64,000 nt of DNA from Actinoplanes auranticolor (GCF_018332655.1 NZ_BOQL01000045.1:1-64000); one strand, 5' to 3'. Positions 44,690-53,884 are shown, counted from the first letter of the stretch. Notes: a model not told the origin generated them from the sequence alone. Made by a program: numbers and translations.

Positions 44690-44791
44690 ATGCAGCTCCG
44701 TTCTGTAGCCGTAACCGTTGCCGCGGTGGCAGCGATGTCGATGCTGGTGACCACCCCGGCGGCCGGTGCCCCAGCCCCGGCTAGGAGGTGA
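44690..44791 (+). pseudogene. Orphan signal-peptide fragment
   Basis: A 33-codon frame starting at ATG 44690 encodes a basic N-terminus, a hydrophobic core and Ala/Pro cleavage-like residues (SVAVTVAAVAAMSMLVTTPA, then GAPAPA), and stops at 44789-44791. It runs 11 bases into the end of the convergent ABC permease gene. It looks like the start of a secreted protein whose remainder has been deleted, although a tiny secreted peptide cannot be excluded. No clear ribosome site is seen. Confidence 0.4.
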
Positions 44792-45635
44792 TGTCCTTGC
44801 GGGTGAAGCGGTAGAACGCCAGCGACCAGAAGATCGTCGCGTAGCAGACCGCCGAGATGGCGCCCTTCACCACGTCGTCCGTCTGCATCGGGGTCGACAG
44901 CAGGCCCAGCCAGGCGTCGCTGTAGTGGGTCGGCAGGAAGTCCCGGATCGAGCCCAGCGCCGTGATCTGGTCCAGGATGCCGGACAGGATCCACAGCAGC
45001 ACCGCGCCGCCGACCGCGCCCAGGGCCGCGTCGGTCAGGACCGACAGCAGGAACGCCAGGCCGGCCACGACCAGCAGGACCACCGCCAGGTAACCGAGGA
45101 TGGCCAGCAGGCGCACCACGCCCTCGCCGGCCGGGATCTCCGCCGCCACCGTGCTGCCCAGCGGATGCCAGCCGTAGCGCAGGGTGCCGATCAGCAGGGC
45201 GGTACCGGCCAGGGTCAGCAACGCCAGCAGCGAGTAGCCCAGCGCCACGATCAGCTTCACGCCCAGCAGCCGGGCCCGGGGGACCGGGACGGCCAGCAGA
45301 TACCGCAGGCTGCCCCAGCTCGCCTCGCTCGCCACCGTGTCGCCGCAGAACAGCGCGACCACCACGACCAGCAGGAAGCCCGCCGACACGAAGATGCTGA
45401 ACAGGGCGAAGTTCAGCCCGCCGGAGGTGGCCAGGTCGACCAGGCTGGCGAACGCCCCGCCGCCGTTGTCGTCGTCGCCGTCCCCGCCGAACTCGAACGC
45501 CAGCAGGATGATCACCGGCAGCAGGGCCATGAAGCCCAGGGCCAGCTGGGTCCGGCGGCGGGAGGCCTGCCGGCGTACCTCGGCCAGCAACGGCATGGTC
45601 GCCGTCGCCCGGTAGCCCGTCGCAGCCGCGCTCAT
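44781..45635 (-). CDS. ABC-2-type transporter permease
   Basis: The 284-residue protein has six hydrophobic segments, starting with LALGFMALLPVIILLAFEFG and including IFVSAGFLLVVVVALFCGD and LVLTLAG-like helices. The short cytoplasmic ASWGSLRYLLAVPVPRARLLGVK is typical of ABC-2 exporters. Its ATG overlaps the stop of the upstream hydrolase-ATPase fusion (ATGA), so the two form one transporter. The substrate is unknown; relatives export lipids, peptides or antibiotics. Confidence 0.88.
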   Translation of the reverse strand: MSAAATGYRATATMPLLAEVRRQASRRRTQLALGFMALLPVIILLAFEFGGDGDDDNGGGAFASLVDLATSGGLNFALFSIFVSAGFLLVVVVALFCGDTVASEASWGSLRYLLAVPVPRARLLGVKLIVALGYSLLALLTLAGTALLIGTLRYGWHPLGSTVAAEIPAGEGVVRLLAILGYLAVVLLVVAGLAFLLSVLTDAALGAVGGAVLLWILSGILDQITALGSIRDFLPTHYSDAWLGLLSTPMQTDDVVKGAISAVCYATIFWSLAFYRFTRKDITS

Positions 45636-48424
45636 CGGTCTCCACTTCCTCGCGAGTTGTCGCCCACCAGGGCCAGGAACGCGTCCTCCAGGCGCCGCCG
45701 CGGCACCACCCGGTCCACCCCGACCCCGGCGCGCACCAGCGAGGCGACCACCTCGGTACGCGGCGTGCCGTTCATGTCCACGATCAGCCCGGAAGCTCCC
45801 TCCGGCGTCACCGACCGCACGTTCAGCCCGGCCAGCACCAGCTCGGCGGCCGGTACGTCGGACACCTCGAGCTGCACCGACGGGCTGTCACCGACGATGT
45901 CGTCGACCGGTCCGTCCGCGACGATGCGGCCCTTGTTCACCACCACCGCGTGCGTGCAGGTCTGCTCCACCTCGGCCAGCAGGTGGCTGGAGACCAGCAC
46001 CGCGCGGCCGTCGGTGGCGTAGCGCTTGAGCACGCGGCGCATCTCGGCGATCTGCGGCGGGTCCAGCCCGTCCGTGGGCTCGTCCAGCACCAGCAGCTCG
46101 GGCAGGCCCAGCATCGCCTGGGCGATGGCCAGCCGCTGCCGCATGCCGTGGCTGTAGTTCTTCGTCTTGCGGTGCACCGAGTCGCCGAGCCCGGCGATCT
46201 CCAGTGCCTCGTCGAAGCGGGCGTCCGCAGCCGGCCGGCCCGTCGCCTGCCAGTAGGCGTGCAGGTTCTGCAGCCCGGTGAGATGCGGCAGGAACCCCGG
46301 TCCCTCGACCAGCGCGCCGACCCGCGACAGCACCGGCGAGCCGGGCTCGAGGCGGTGCCCGAACACCAGCGCGTCGCCCTCGGTCGGCATGGTCAGGCCC
46401 ATCAGCACCCGCAGCGTGGTCGTCTTGCCCGCGCCGTTGGGGCCGAGCAGGCCGACCACCTGGCCGCGCTCGACCGTGAAGTCGACCCGTTCCACGGCGA
46501 CGAAACCGTCCCCGTACGCCTTGCGCAGGCCCCGCACGACCAGCGGCGTCTCGGCGTACTCGTCGACCGTGGGGGCCTCGTGGCGGCGCAGCCGGCGGTG
46601 GCGCACGGCCAGGACCACGACGAGCCCGGCGACGACGACCGCGAGCACGCCCAGCAGCACGTACCGCCAGACGACCTGGGGGTTGGCGATCGGCGTGCCC
46701 GCCGCGGTGGGCAGGCTGACCGCCGGCTCGACCGCCACGGTGTAGGTCGCCGGGTCCGGCGGCGTCAGGAACGCCTGGTCCGAGGTCGCCACCGTGACCC
46801 GGACGGTGTGCCCGGCGTCGATCCGGCGCACGATCGCGGGCAGCGTCACGGTGACCGGCTGGGCCGCGCTCACGTCGGTGGGCAGCCCGGTGAGCCGCAC
46901 CGGGGCGATCAGACCGCCGCTGAGGGTGGCGGTGCCGTTCGGGTCGACGTCGTAGAGCTTCACGAACAGCGTCGCCGAGCCGGTCGGAGAGGCCGCCCGC
47001 AGCCGGACCGTGGGCGCGCCGACCACCTCGATCGCGTCCGTGACCGGGGCCGAGTCGAACTCGGCGTGCTGGCCGGCCAGGTCACCGGCCACGCTGCCGA
47101 GCAGCGAGCTGAGCTGGCCGCCCACGCCGGGTAGTGAGGACAGCGCGCCCGGATTGCCGTTCGGCGGGTTGGCGATCTGCTGGGCGTCGCCGCTGACGGT
47201 GACCTCGGCCCGGCCGGTCCCGGTCAGGCCCGGGTACGTCGGATCGGAGTACCCGTTGGTGACCAGCCCCCGGTCCAGCGCGCTGAAGCCGGCCACCCGC
47301 GAGTAGGTGAAGCTGGTCGCCGGGGTGGCGCCGTCCTTCTTCACGTAGTGGTCGAGCCACTGCGCGGTGAGGAACTTGGTGCGGTCCTGGTCGGTCTGCG
47401 GGCCGGAGCCGCCGTCGTGGCCGCCGGTGAACCAGGCCACCCGGACCGGCGTGCCCGTCGCCGCGATGCCCTTGGCGTTGGCGTCGGCCTCCGAGAGCGG
47501 GAACAGCGTGTCCACCGCGCCCTGGATGAGCAGCGTGGGCGCCTTGATCTTGTTGAGCACCGGCGCCGGGCTGGAGCGCTGCAGCAGCGCGGTGGTCGCC
47601 GCGTCCGGGATGCCGGTGGTGGCCATCTTCAGGTACGCCGCGCAGACGTCAGCGGCGAAGCGGCCGCAGGCCGGGTTCGCCACCGGGGCCACCGGGGCTT
47701 CCCCCGCGCCACCGGTCAGGGGCGACGGGCCGCCGCCGGCTCCCAGCGGTCCCGAGCCGCTGCCGAAGAAGAGGCCCGCCCAGTTCTTCTTGAAGACGCC
47801 GGGGGCGGTGACGCCGTTCGCGGACTGCGGGAAGAACGCCTTGCCGAGATCGTTCCAGGTGATCAGCGGGACGATCGCGTCCACCCGCGGGTCCTGGGCG
47901 GCGAGCAGCAGCGCCAGGGCGCCGCCGTACGAGCCACCGACCACGCCGACCCGCGGGTCCCCGTCCGCGTCGGTCCGCACCCGCGGCTGGGTGGCGAGCC
48001 AGTCCAGCAGCCGCTGCGCGTCCTTGACCTCGTAGTCCGGGCTGTCCAGGTGGATCTCCCCGCCGCTGCGGCCGAAACCGCGGGCGGTCCAGGTCAGGAC
48101 GGCGTACCCGCGGTCGGCCAGGGACTCGGCGTCGTCGCTGACGGATTCCTTGCTGCCGCCGAAACCGTGGCCGAGCAGCACCGCCGGCACGTCGCCGTCG
48201 CCGGACGGCAGGTACAACCGGGTGTCCAGGTCGATCGGCTCGGTGCCGGACGGGCCGGAGAGCACGGTCAGGCGCTGGTCGACCGCGGTCCAGGAGTGAC
48301 GCTCGGGCAGGGCGGCCCAGCCGACGAGGGCGGCGATCAGGACGAGGGCCACCGAACCGGCCACCACCCGCCGCCGCGTCACTCGGGGCAGGGCACGGCG
48401 GAGCCGGGTCGTGAGGGCAGACAT
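45632..48424 (-). CDS. S15-type alpha/beta hydrolase fused to an ABC ATPase
   Basis: The 930-residue fusion has an N-terminal membrane helix (about 20-42) and an alpha/beta hydrolase of the X-Pro dipeptidyl-peptidase/CocE type (about 60-400; oxyanion HGFGGS, nucleophile GGSYGG, His in GGHDGG). A beta-sandwich domain, a second membrane helix (YVLLGVLAVVVAGLVVVLAV, about 635-655) and an ABC ATPase follow. The ATPase has Walker A GPNGAGKTT, signature YSHGMRQRL and Walker B LLVLDEPTDGLDP. The hydrolase would lie outside and the ATPase inside. TAGCGT lies 7 bases before the ATG. It is coupled to the permease gene. Confidence 0.9.
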   Translation of the reverse strand: MSALTTRLRRALPRVTRRRVVAGSVALVLIAALVGWAALPERHSWTAVDQRLTVLSGPSGTEPIDLDTRLYLPSGDGDVPAVLLGHGFGGSKESVSDDAESLADRGYAVLTWTARGFGRSGGEIHLDSPDYEVKDAQRLLDWLATQPRVRTDADGDPRVGVVGGSYGGALALLLAAQDPRVDAIVPLITWNDLGKAFFPQSANGVTAPGVFKKNWAGLFFGSGSGPLGAGGGPSPLTGGAGEAPVAPVANPACGRFAADVCAAYLKMATTGIPDAATTALLQRSSPAPVLNKIKAPTLLIQGAVDTLFPLSEADANAKGIAATGTPVRVAWFTGGHDGGSGPQTDQDRTKFLTAQWLDHYVKKDGATPATSFTYSRVAGFSALDRGLVTNGYSDPTYPGLTGTGRAEVTVSGDAQQIANPPNGNPGALSSLPGVGGQLSSLLGSVAGDLAGQHAEFDSAPVTDAIEVVGAPTVRLRAASPTGSATLFVKLYDVDPNGTATLSGGLIAPVRLTGLPTDVSAAQPVTVTLPAIVRRIDAGHTVRVTVATSDQAFLTPPDPATYTVAVEPAVSLPTAAGTPIANPQVVWRYVLLGVLAVVVAGLVVVLAVRHRRLRRHEAPTVDEYAETPLVVRGLRKAYGDGFVAVERVDFTVERGQVVGLLGPNGAGKTTTLRVLMGLTMPTEGDALVFGHRLEPGSPVLSRVGALVEGPGFLPHLTGLQNLHAYWQATGRPAADARFDEALEIAGLGDSVHRKTKNYSHGMRQRLAIAQAMLGLPELLVLDEPTDGLDPPQIAEMRRVLKRYATDGRAVLVSSHLLAEVEQTCTHAVVVNKGRIVADGPVDDIVGDSPSVQLEVSDVPAAELVLAGLNVRSVTPEGASGLIVDMNGTPRTEVVASLVRAGVGVDRVVPRRRLEDAFLALVGDNSRGSGDR

Positions 48425-48470
48425 GCGGCCCACGCTAGCCGCGGGCCGCTGAGCGGGAGCTGTGAACGTC

Positions 48471-49175
48471 CTAGCAGCCCTGCTTGTCGGTGTAGAAGAA
48501 CTGCACGGCCGGGGCGGCACCGGCGTCGATCGAGGTCACCTTGTCGTCCTCGATCCGGAACAGCAGGGCGTTGCCGCCGTCGACCGCGTACCAGGCGCTG
48601 GCGCCGACCCAGTCGTCGAGCTGCTTGCCGCCGGGGTACATGCCCTTGAGGTTCGGGTAGCCGGTGCCGACCTTGGCGCCCGCCGGGGTGGTCACCTTCG
48701 GGCTGGTCACGGTGAGGCGCTGGAGCTTGCCGCCGGCGAACGCCAGGGCCGGCGTGTGGTACTCGCCCAGGCCCCTGGCCGTCGTGCAGGTGTCCTTGGT
48801 CTTGGTGACCTTGCCGACCAGGTCGGCCGACGTCAGCTCGCTCTGCCGGATGCCGACCTGGTACGGGCCGATCCCGGCGGCGGTCAGCACGGCGGGGGAG
48901 CTCGCGGGCTTGCCGGCCGGCCCCTGCGCGGCCCCGCCGCCCTTCTTCGGTGGCTTGGCGGCGGACGTGCCCTCGGTGGCCGGCGCGCCGGGGGCGGCCG
49001 AGGAACCCGGTGCGGCCGAGGCTCCGGGACCACCCAGCCCGCCGTCGGCGGAGGGCCCCGCGGAGGCGACCGGTGCCTGGGCGGCGGGCGCCGTGTCGCC
49101 GGAGTCGTCACCGCACCCGGCGGTCCCCAGCAGAGTCAGCGTGACTACGGCCAAAGTGGCGTGACGAAGCCTCAT
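48471..49175 (-). CDS. Lipoprotein of unknown function
   Basis: The 234 residues begin with a lipoprotein signal (VVTLTLLGTAGC) followed by an Ala/Gly/Ser/Pro-rich linker (about 22-95). A C-terminal domain of about 135 residues carries GIGPYQVGIRQSEL, GKVTKTKDTC and a terminal Cys. It is probably tethered to the outer membrane face. GGGGAGG precedes the ATG. It lies downstream of nothing on its strand and is divergent from the CDC48-like gene. The domain is common in actinobacteria but I cannot name it. Confidence 0.78.
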   Translation of the reverse strand: MRLRHATLAVVTLTLLGTAGCGDDSGDTAPAAQAPVASAGPSADGGLGGPGASAAPGSSAAPGAPATEGTSAAKPPKKGGGAAQGPAGKPASSPAVLTAAGIGPYQVGIRQSELTSADLVGKVTKTKDTCTTARGLGEYHTPALAFAGGKLQRLTVTSPKVTTPAGAKVGTGYPNLKGMYPGGKQLDDWVGASAWYAVDGGNALLFRIEDDKVTSIDAGAAPAVQFFYTDKQGC

Positions 49176-49253
49176 CGCGGTGGTGCCTCCCCGGGCGGCG
49201 TACGGCGGCTAGCGTGTCAACCTAGTCCCCTCGTCCAAACGGAGGCCTTCCCG

Positions 49254-51467
49254 GTGCCAGACGACCTCACGCTGACCGTGACCCAGCGGACAGCGGCCCT
49301 CGACGCGCGTCGCGGCATCGTCCGCCTGCACCCCGAGGTGATGGCCGCGCTCGCCATCAACCCCGGGGATCCGCTGCGCCTGGCCGGCCGGCGAACCACC
49401 GCGGGGCTCGCCGCGCGGGCCGAGCCGACGGCGAGCCGGGCCCTGCTGTACGCCGACGACCTGATCATCGGCAACCTGGGGTTGCGCGACGGCGGCCAGG
49501 TGACCGTGACGCCCGTACCGGTCGTCCAGGCGCGGCGGGTGACGCTGACCGGCCCGCCCGAGGTCGTCGCCGTGGTGTCGCCGGAGATGCTGCGCCTGGC
49601 GTTGCTGGGCAAGGTGGTCACCGCGGGCGACAACGTCTCGCTGCTGCCGCAGGACGTGCTGCTGGACGCGGGCAACCGGTCGCTGGTCGAGGCCGCCCGG
49701 CGCAGCCTGGCCAACCGGGTCGGCTACGCCTGGACCAGCACGCTGCTCACGGTGGTCGCGGTCGAGGACGCCGACGCGGTGCTGGTCACGATGGACACTG
49801 TGGTCGGCTGGCAGGACGGACAGTTCTCGACCGTACGGCAACAGCCGGCGCCCACCGCCACGACGGCCCGCCGGCCCGCGTCCACCGACCCGGAGACGCC
49901 TCCGCCCAGCCTGGACGACCTGCCCGGGCTGCGTACCCAGGCCCAGGAGCTGATCGAGCTGCTCGACCTCGGCTTCCACCACGGCGAGGTGCTCGGCCGG
50001 CTGGGCACCACGGTGTCGCTGGGGGTGCTGGTGACGGGCCCGGCCGGCTCGGGCAAGTCGGCGCTGGTGCACGCGGTCGCGGCGAACGTCGGCGCGACCG
50101 TGCTGCCGGTCTGGGGGCCGGAGCTGGCCGCGCTGACCAACGACTCGGCCGCGGGCCGGCTGCGGGAGCTGGCCCGGGACGCCCGCGCGGACGGTCCGAC
50201 CGTGCTGCTGATCGCGGACGTCGAGGCGCTCGCGCCGCGCGACGATCCCGGCCCGCTGGCGACGGTGTTCCGGCAGGTGCTCGGTGAGCTGCTGCGCGCC
50301 GGTGGCGCGGTGGTCTGCACGACGAGCCGGCCGGAGGCGGTGGATCCCGGGCTGCGCTCGCCGGACCTGCTGGCCGTGCAGCTCGCGGTGCCGTTGCCGG
50401 ACGCGGCGATGCGGCGCGAGCAGCTGCGGGTGCTGACCCGGGGCATGCCGCTGGCCGAGGACGTGCGGCTGGACGACATCGCCGGGCGTACCCCCGGTTT
50501 CGTCGCCGCCGACCTGGGCGCGCTGGCCCGGGAGGCCGGGGTACGCGCAGCGCTCCGCCAGAAGGAGGCCGAGTCGCCGACCGTGACCATGGCCGACTTC
50601 GAGGCGGCGCTGGACGTGATCCGGCCGACCTCGATGGCCGAGTCGACGCTGGAGGTGGCCCAGGTCACGCTGGACGACGTCGGTGACATGGCCGAGGTGA
50701 AGCAGACGCTGACCGAGTCGGTGCTGTGGCCGCTGACCTATCCCGACACGTTCGCCCGGCTCGGGGTGCAGCCGCCGCGCGGTGTGCTGCTCTACGGCCC
50801 GCCCGGCTGCGGCAAGACCTATCTGGTCAAGGCCATCGCCGGCACCGGCAAGGCCAACGTGCTGTCGGTCAAGGGCGCCGAGCTGCTCAACAAGTGGGTC
50901 GGGGAGAGCGAGCGGGCGGTCCGGGAGCTGTTCCGCCGGGCCCGGGAGGCGGCGCCGACCCTGGTCTTCCTGGACGAGGTGGACGCGCTGGCGCCGACCC
51001 GCGGCCAGTCCACCGACGGCGGCACGACCGACCGGGTGGTGGCCGCGCTGCTGACCGAGCTGGACGGCGTGGAGTCGCTGCGCAACGTCGTGGTGATCGG
51101 CGCGACGAACCGGCCCGACCTGATCGACCCGGCGCTGCTGCGGCCCGGCCGGCTGGAACGGCTGGTCTTCGTGCCGCCGCCGGACGGCGAGGCGCGGGCG
51201 GCCATCCTGCGTGCCTCGGCGAAGTCGGTGCCGCTGGACAGCGCGGTCGACCTGGACGAGCTGGGCGCGGAGCTGGAGGGCTTCTCGGCCGCGGACTGTG
51301 CCGCGCTGATCCGCGAGGCGGCACTGTCGGCGATGCGGGAGTCGCTGGACGCCTCCACGGTCACCGCCGAGCATGTGGCGACCGCCCGCAAGCGGGTGCG
51401 GGCCTCGCTCGACCCGGTGCAGGTCGCGTGGCTGGAGGCCTACGCCTCCACGCACGCCCCCGGCTAA
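49254..51467 (+). CDS. CDC48/VCP-like AAA ATPase with two ATPase domains
   Basis: The 737-residue protein has an N-terminal CDC48-type double-psi beta-barrel (about 1-190) and two AAA domains. D1 (about 225-460) has Walker A GPAGSGKS (about 263), but its Walker B reads VLLIADVEAL, lacking the catalytic glutamate. D2 (about 480-730) is intact, with GPPGCGKT (about 515), LVFLDEVDAL, sensor ATNRPD and arginine finger LLRPGRLERL. Only D2 is likely to hydrolyse ATP. Such proteins unfold or extract protein substrates; the partner in actinobacteria is unclear. GTG 49254 has GGAGG 8 bases upstream. Its stop overlaps that of the convergent DUF3263 gene. Confidence 0.93.
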   Translation: MPDDLTLTVTQRTAALDARRGIVRLHPEVMAALAINPGDPLRLAGRRTTAGLAARAEPTASRALLYADDLIIGNLGLRDGGQVTVTPVPVVQARRVTLTGPPEVVAVVSPEMLRLALLGKVVTAGDNVSLLPQDVLLDAGNRSLVEAARRSLANRVGYAWTSTLLTVVAVEDADAVLVTMDTVVGWQDGQFSTVRQQPAPTATTARRPASTDPETPPPSLDDLPGLRTQAQELIELLDLGFHHGEVLGRLGTTVSLGVLVTGPAGSGKSALVHAVAANVGATVLPVWGPELAALTNDSAAGRLRELARDARADGPTVLLIADVEALAPRDDPGPLATVFRQVLGELLRAGGAVVCTTSRPEAVDPGLRSPDLLAVQLAVPLPDAAMRREQLRVLTRGMPLAEDVRLDDIAGRTPGFVAADLGALAREAGVRAALRQKEAESPTVTMADFEAALDVIRPTSMAESTLEVAQVTLDDVGDMAEVKQTLTESVLWPLTYPDTFARLGVQPPRGVLLYGPPGCGKTYLVKAIAGTGKANVLSVKGAELLNKWVGESERAVRELFRRAREAAPTLVFLDEVDALAPTRGQSTDGGTTDRVVAALLTELDGVESLRNVVVIGATNRPDLIDPALLRPGRLERLVFVPPPDGEARAAILRASAKSVPLDSAVDLDELGAELEGFSAADCAALIREAALSAMRESLDASTVTAEHVATARKRVRASLDPVQVAWLEAYASTHAPG

Positions 51468-51775
51468 CGGCGACGGGTGCGGGCCCGGGTCGAGCGCAGC
51501 CGGCGCAACCGGCCGATCAGGACCGGGTCGTGGGCCAGCGCGGCCGGGTTGTCCAGCAGGCCGTTGAGCAGCTGGTAGTAGCGCGTCGAGGAGAGGCCGA
51601 AGGCGTCGCGGACGGCCTGTTCCTTGGCGCCGGCGTGCTTCCACCACTTGCTCTCGAACGCGAGGATCTGCACCTCGCGCTCGGTGAGGGCGGGCGCTTC
51701 GGCGGCAGGCTCAGCCGGGGTCTCCTCGCGGGGCGCGGGGACCTGCTGCTGGTTGAGAGAGGCGTCGGGCTGCAT
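51464..51775 (-). CDS. DUF3263 protein
   Basis: This 103-residue protein has a Gln/Pro/Ala-rich N-terminus and a DUF3263 domain (about 30-85): LTEREVQILAFESKWWKHAGAK, EQAVRDAFGLSSTRYYQLL. DUF3263 is an actinobacterial helical, HTH-like domain; DNA binding is suspected from its sequence and its basic tail (RLRRLRSTRARTRRR) but is unproven. The start is the ATG at 51773-51775; longer in-frame readings upstream have poor character. An inverted repeat sits over its probable promoter. Confidence 0.85.
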   Translation of the reverse strand: MQPDASLNQQQVPAPREETPAEPAAEAPALTEREVQILAFESKWWKHAGAKEQAVRDAFGLSSTRYYQLLNGLLDNPAALAHDPVLIGRLRRLRSTRARTRRR

Positions 51776-51816
51776 GGCGCTCCTGGGCGGTGGGAGAGCA
51801 CGCACAGATGTACGAA

Positions 51817-51851
51817 GGGGATCGTCAGCATAGTGGCAGCCGGCGATCCCC
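51817..51851. promoter_or_regulatory. Inverted repeat over the DUF3263 promoter
   Basis: GGGGATCG (51817-51824) and CGATCCCC (51844-51851) flank TATGCT, a -10-like hexamer on the minus strand (51832-51827). The placement fits an operator, possibly for autoregulation. Confidence 0.45.
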
Positions 51852-51884
51852 GCCGTCCGTGAGTGCCGATGCAGCGAAGCTACC

Positions 51885-52892
51885 TTAAGTGACGTCCCGG
51901 CTACGCATAGTCCACATGGCTGCCCCCACAATGAGGAGCACCACCGCCGCGAGCACTCCGCCGGCCATCGGCCAGGTGATGGTGATCGTGGCCGGCTCAC
52001 ACCCGCTGGTGCTGGAGTAGTCGCACGAGTTCCAGTCGGTGGCCACGGCCGACTTGTCCATCCAGGCCAGGGCCCACACCGGCACCAGGTACGCCTCCGC
52101 GAACGGCACCTTGGCCAGCGACAGCACGGTGCCGAGGCCGAACTGGAACACGATGATCGCCCCGATCGCCGCGCCCAGCGCCATCGCCGTGTGCCGGCCC
52201 AGTGAGGCGAGGCCGAAGCCCACCGCGCCCGCCGCCAGCACCAGCACCATCCCGCGCAGCTCCATGAGCAGGATGGACTGCCAGGCGCCGGAGGTCATCC
52301 CGGCCAGCGTGCCGCGCAGCTGGGCGGTCAGCACGAACAGCCCGGTCCACGCCGCCGAGACCACCACCGTGAAGACGCCCAGGCTCACCAGCAGCGCGGC
52401 CAGCTTGGTGCCCAGTACCTGCAGCCGCCGCGGCCGCCACAGCAGCAGATTCATCATGCCGCCGCTGCTCCACTCGGCCCCCACATAGGTCGCGCCGATC
52501 ACGAAGGCCATCACCGCCAGCAGCGCGGCGAGTGCGGTCACCAGGAAACCGAACTGCTCGCGGAAGTCGAACATCGGGTCCATGTACCACTCGGCGCGGA
52601 AGTCCTCCCGGGCCGGCTGGTAGATCTGGTCGCAGGGCGGATAGTTCTGGGCCGCCGGCGTGCCCTGCGCGGCCTGGCAGTCCGCCGTCTCCTTGCTCGC
52701 CTGCTGCACGGCGAACTGGTACTGGCTGTCGGCCTCGGCCTGCGCCGCGGCGAGCCGCTCGGGTGAGGCCTTGTGGTTGGTGAAGAACATGCCGGCGACG
52801 ATCGCGGCCAGCACGAGCAGCGTGCCGAGCACGAAGAACCGGGTGAAGCGGCGCTTGGTCAGCCGCCGGGTCTCGGCCGTGTAGAGGCTCAC
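51885..52892 (-). CDS. ABC transporter permease (ABC-2 type)
   Basis: The 335 residues start with a basic cytoplasmic segment and a first membrane helix (FVLGTLLVLAAIVAGMFF). An extracytoplasmic loop of about 95 residues with several Cys and Tyr follows, then five more helices. The cytoplasmic EWSSGGMMNLLLWRPRR between helices is typical of bacitracin/lantibiotic-type exporters. GTG 52892 overlaps the ATPase stop as GTGA, which I prefer to the GTG nine bases upstream. With that ATPase it forms one exporter; the substrate is unknown. Confidence 0.88.
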   Translation of the reverse strand: MSLYTAETRRLTKRRFTRFFVLGTLLVLAAIVAGMFFTNHKASPERLAAAQAEADSQYQFAVQQASKETADCQAAQGTPAAQNYPPCDQIYQPAREDFRAEWYMDPMFDFREQFGFLVTALAALLAVMAFVIGATYVGAEWSSGGMMNLLLWRPRRLQVLGTKLAALLVSLGVFTVVVSAAWTGLFVLTAQLRGTLAGMTSGAWQSILLMELRGMVLVLAAGAVGFGLASLGRHTAMALGAAIGAIIVFQFGLGTVLSLAKVPFAEAYLVPVWALAWMDKSAVATDWNSCDYSSTSGCEPATITITWPMAGGVLAAVVLLIVGAAMWTMRSRDVT

Positions 52893-53884
52893 TGTCCCCA
52901 CCCGCCGTTGACCGTCGGGGCGGGAGCGGCGGCGGACTCGTCCACCTGGCGGTGCTCGCCCTCGACCGGTGCGGTGCCGGTGAGCTCGAGGAAGACGCTC
53001 TCCAGGTCGACCGCGACCGGGGCCAGCTCGCTGACGTAGATGCCGCGGGCGGCGAGCGTACGGGTGATCGCGCTGGGGTGCGCGAGCCCGCTGACCATGA
53101 GGTGGTCCGGCTCGACGACGACCTGGGCGCCGATCTCGCGCAGCGCGCCGGCCGAACCGGTCAGGTCGGCGACCGACTCGACGCGGACCCGGACCGCGGA
53201 GGCGGCGTGCTGGGCCAGCACGTCGGCGACGCTGCCGGCGGCCACCCGGCGCCCGGCGGAGATGATCGTGACGGAGTCGCAGATGAGCTGGATCTCGCCG
53301 AGGATGTGGCTGGAGAGCACCACGGTCATCCCCGACTCGGCCAGGTTGCGCATCAGCGTGCGCATCTCCCGGATACCGCCGGGGTCCAGGCCGTTGGCCG
53401 GCTCGTCCAGGATCAACAGCTGCGGGTTCTTGAGCAGGGCGGACGCGACGGCGAGGCGTTGCTTCATGCCCAGTGAGTAGGTCTTGACCCGGTCGCCGGC
53501 CCGGTCGCGCAGCCCGACCAGCTCCAGCACCTCGTGCACCCGGGCCCGTTCGACGCCGCCCGCGTCGGCGAGCAGGGAGAGGGTGTCGCGCGCGGAGAAG
53601 TTGCCGAAGAACTGCGGGCTCTCCACGATGGCGCCGACCAGGCCGGCGACCTCGGGCAGGGCCTGCGGCACCTCCCGGCCGAGCAGGGCCATCCGGCCGC
53701 CGTTCGGCCTGATCAGACCGAGCAGGGTGCGCAGCGTGGTGGTCTTGCCCGAGCCGTTGGGCCCGAGGAAGCCGTGCACCTGACCGGCCTCGACCACCAT
53801 GTCGAAGCCGTCCAGCGCCCGGCGCACTCCCTTGCGGCTGCGATAGGTCTTGCGCAGGCCCTGTATCTCGAGGACGGCATTCAC
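52889..53884 (-). CDS. ABC transporter ATP-binding protein
   Basis: This 331-residue ATPase has Walker A LGPNGSGKTTTL, a Q-loop in IVESPQFFGN, signature YSLGMKQRLAVA, Walker B LLILDEPANGLDP and H-loop SSHILGEI. A C-terminal extension of about 100 residues is typical of bacitracin-resistance-type exporters (BcrA/NatA group). The GTG start follows TAGGGT (53896-53891) by 6 bases, the leaderless pattern. The stop overlaps the permease start. A drug or peptide export role is likely but cannot be specified. Confidence 0.92.
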   Translation of the reverse strand: MNAVLEIQGLRKTYRSRKGVRRALDGFDMVVEAGQVHGFLGPNGSGKTTTLRTLLGLIRPNGGRMALLGREVPQALPEVAGLVGAIVESPQFFGNFSARDTLSLLADAGGVERARVHEVLELVGLRDRAGDRVKTYSLGMKQRLAVASALLKNPQLLILDEPANGLDPGGIREMRTLMRNLAESGMTVVLSSHILGEIQLICDSVTIISAGRRVAAGSVADVLAQHAASAVRVRVESVADLTGSAGALREIGAQVVVEPDHLMVSGLAHPSAITRTLAARGIYVSELAPVAVDLESVFLELTGTAPVEGEHRQVDESAAAPAPTVNGGWGQ

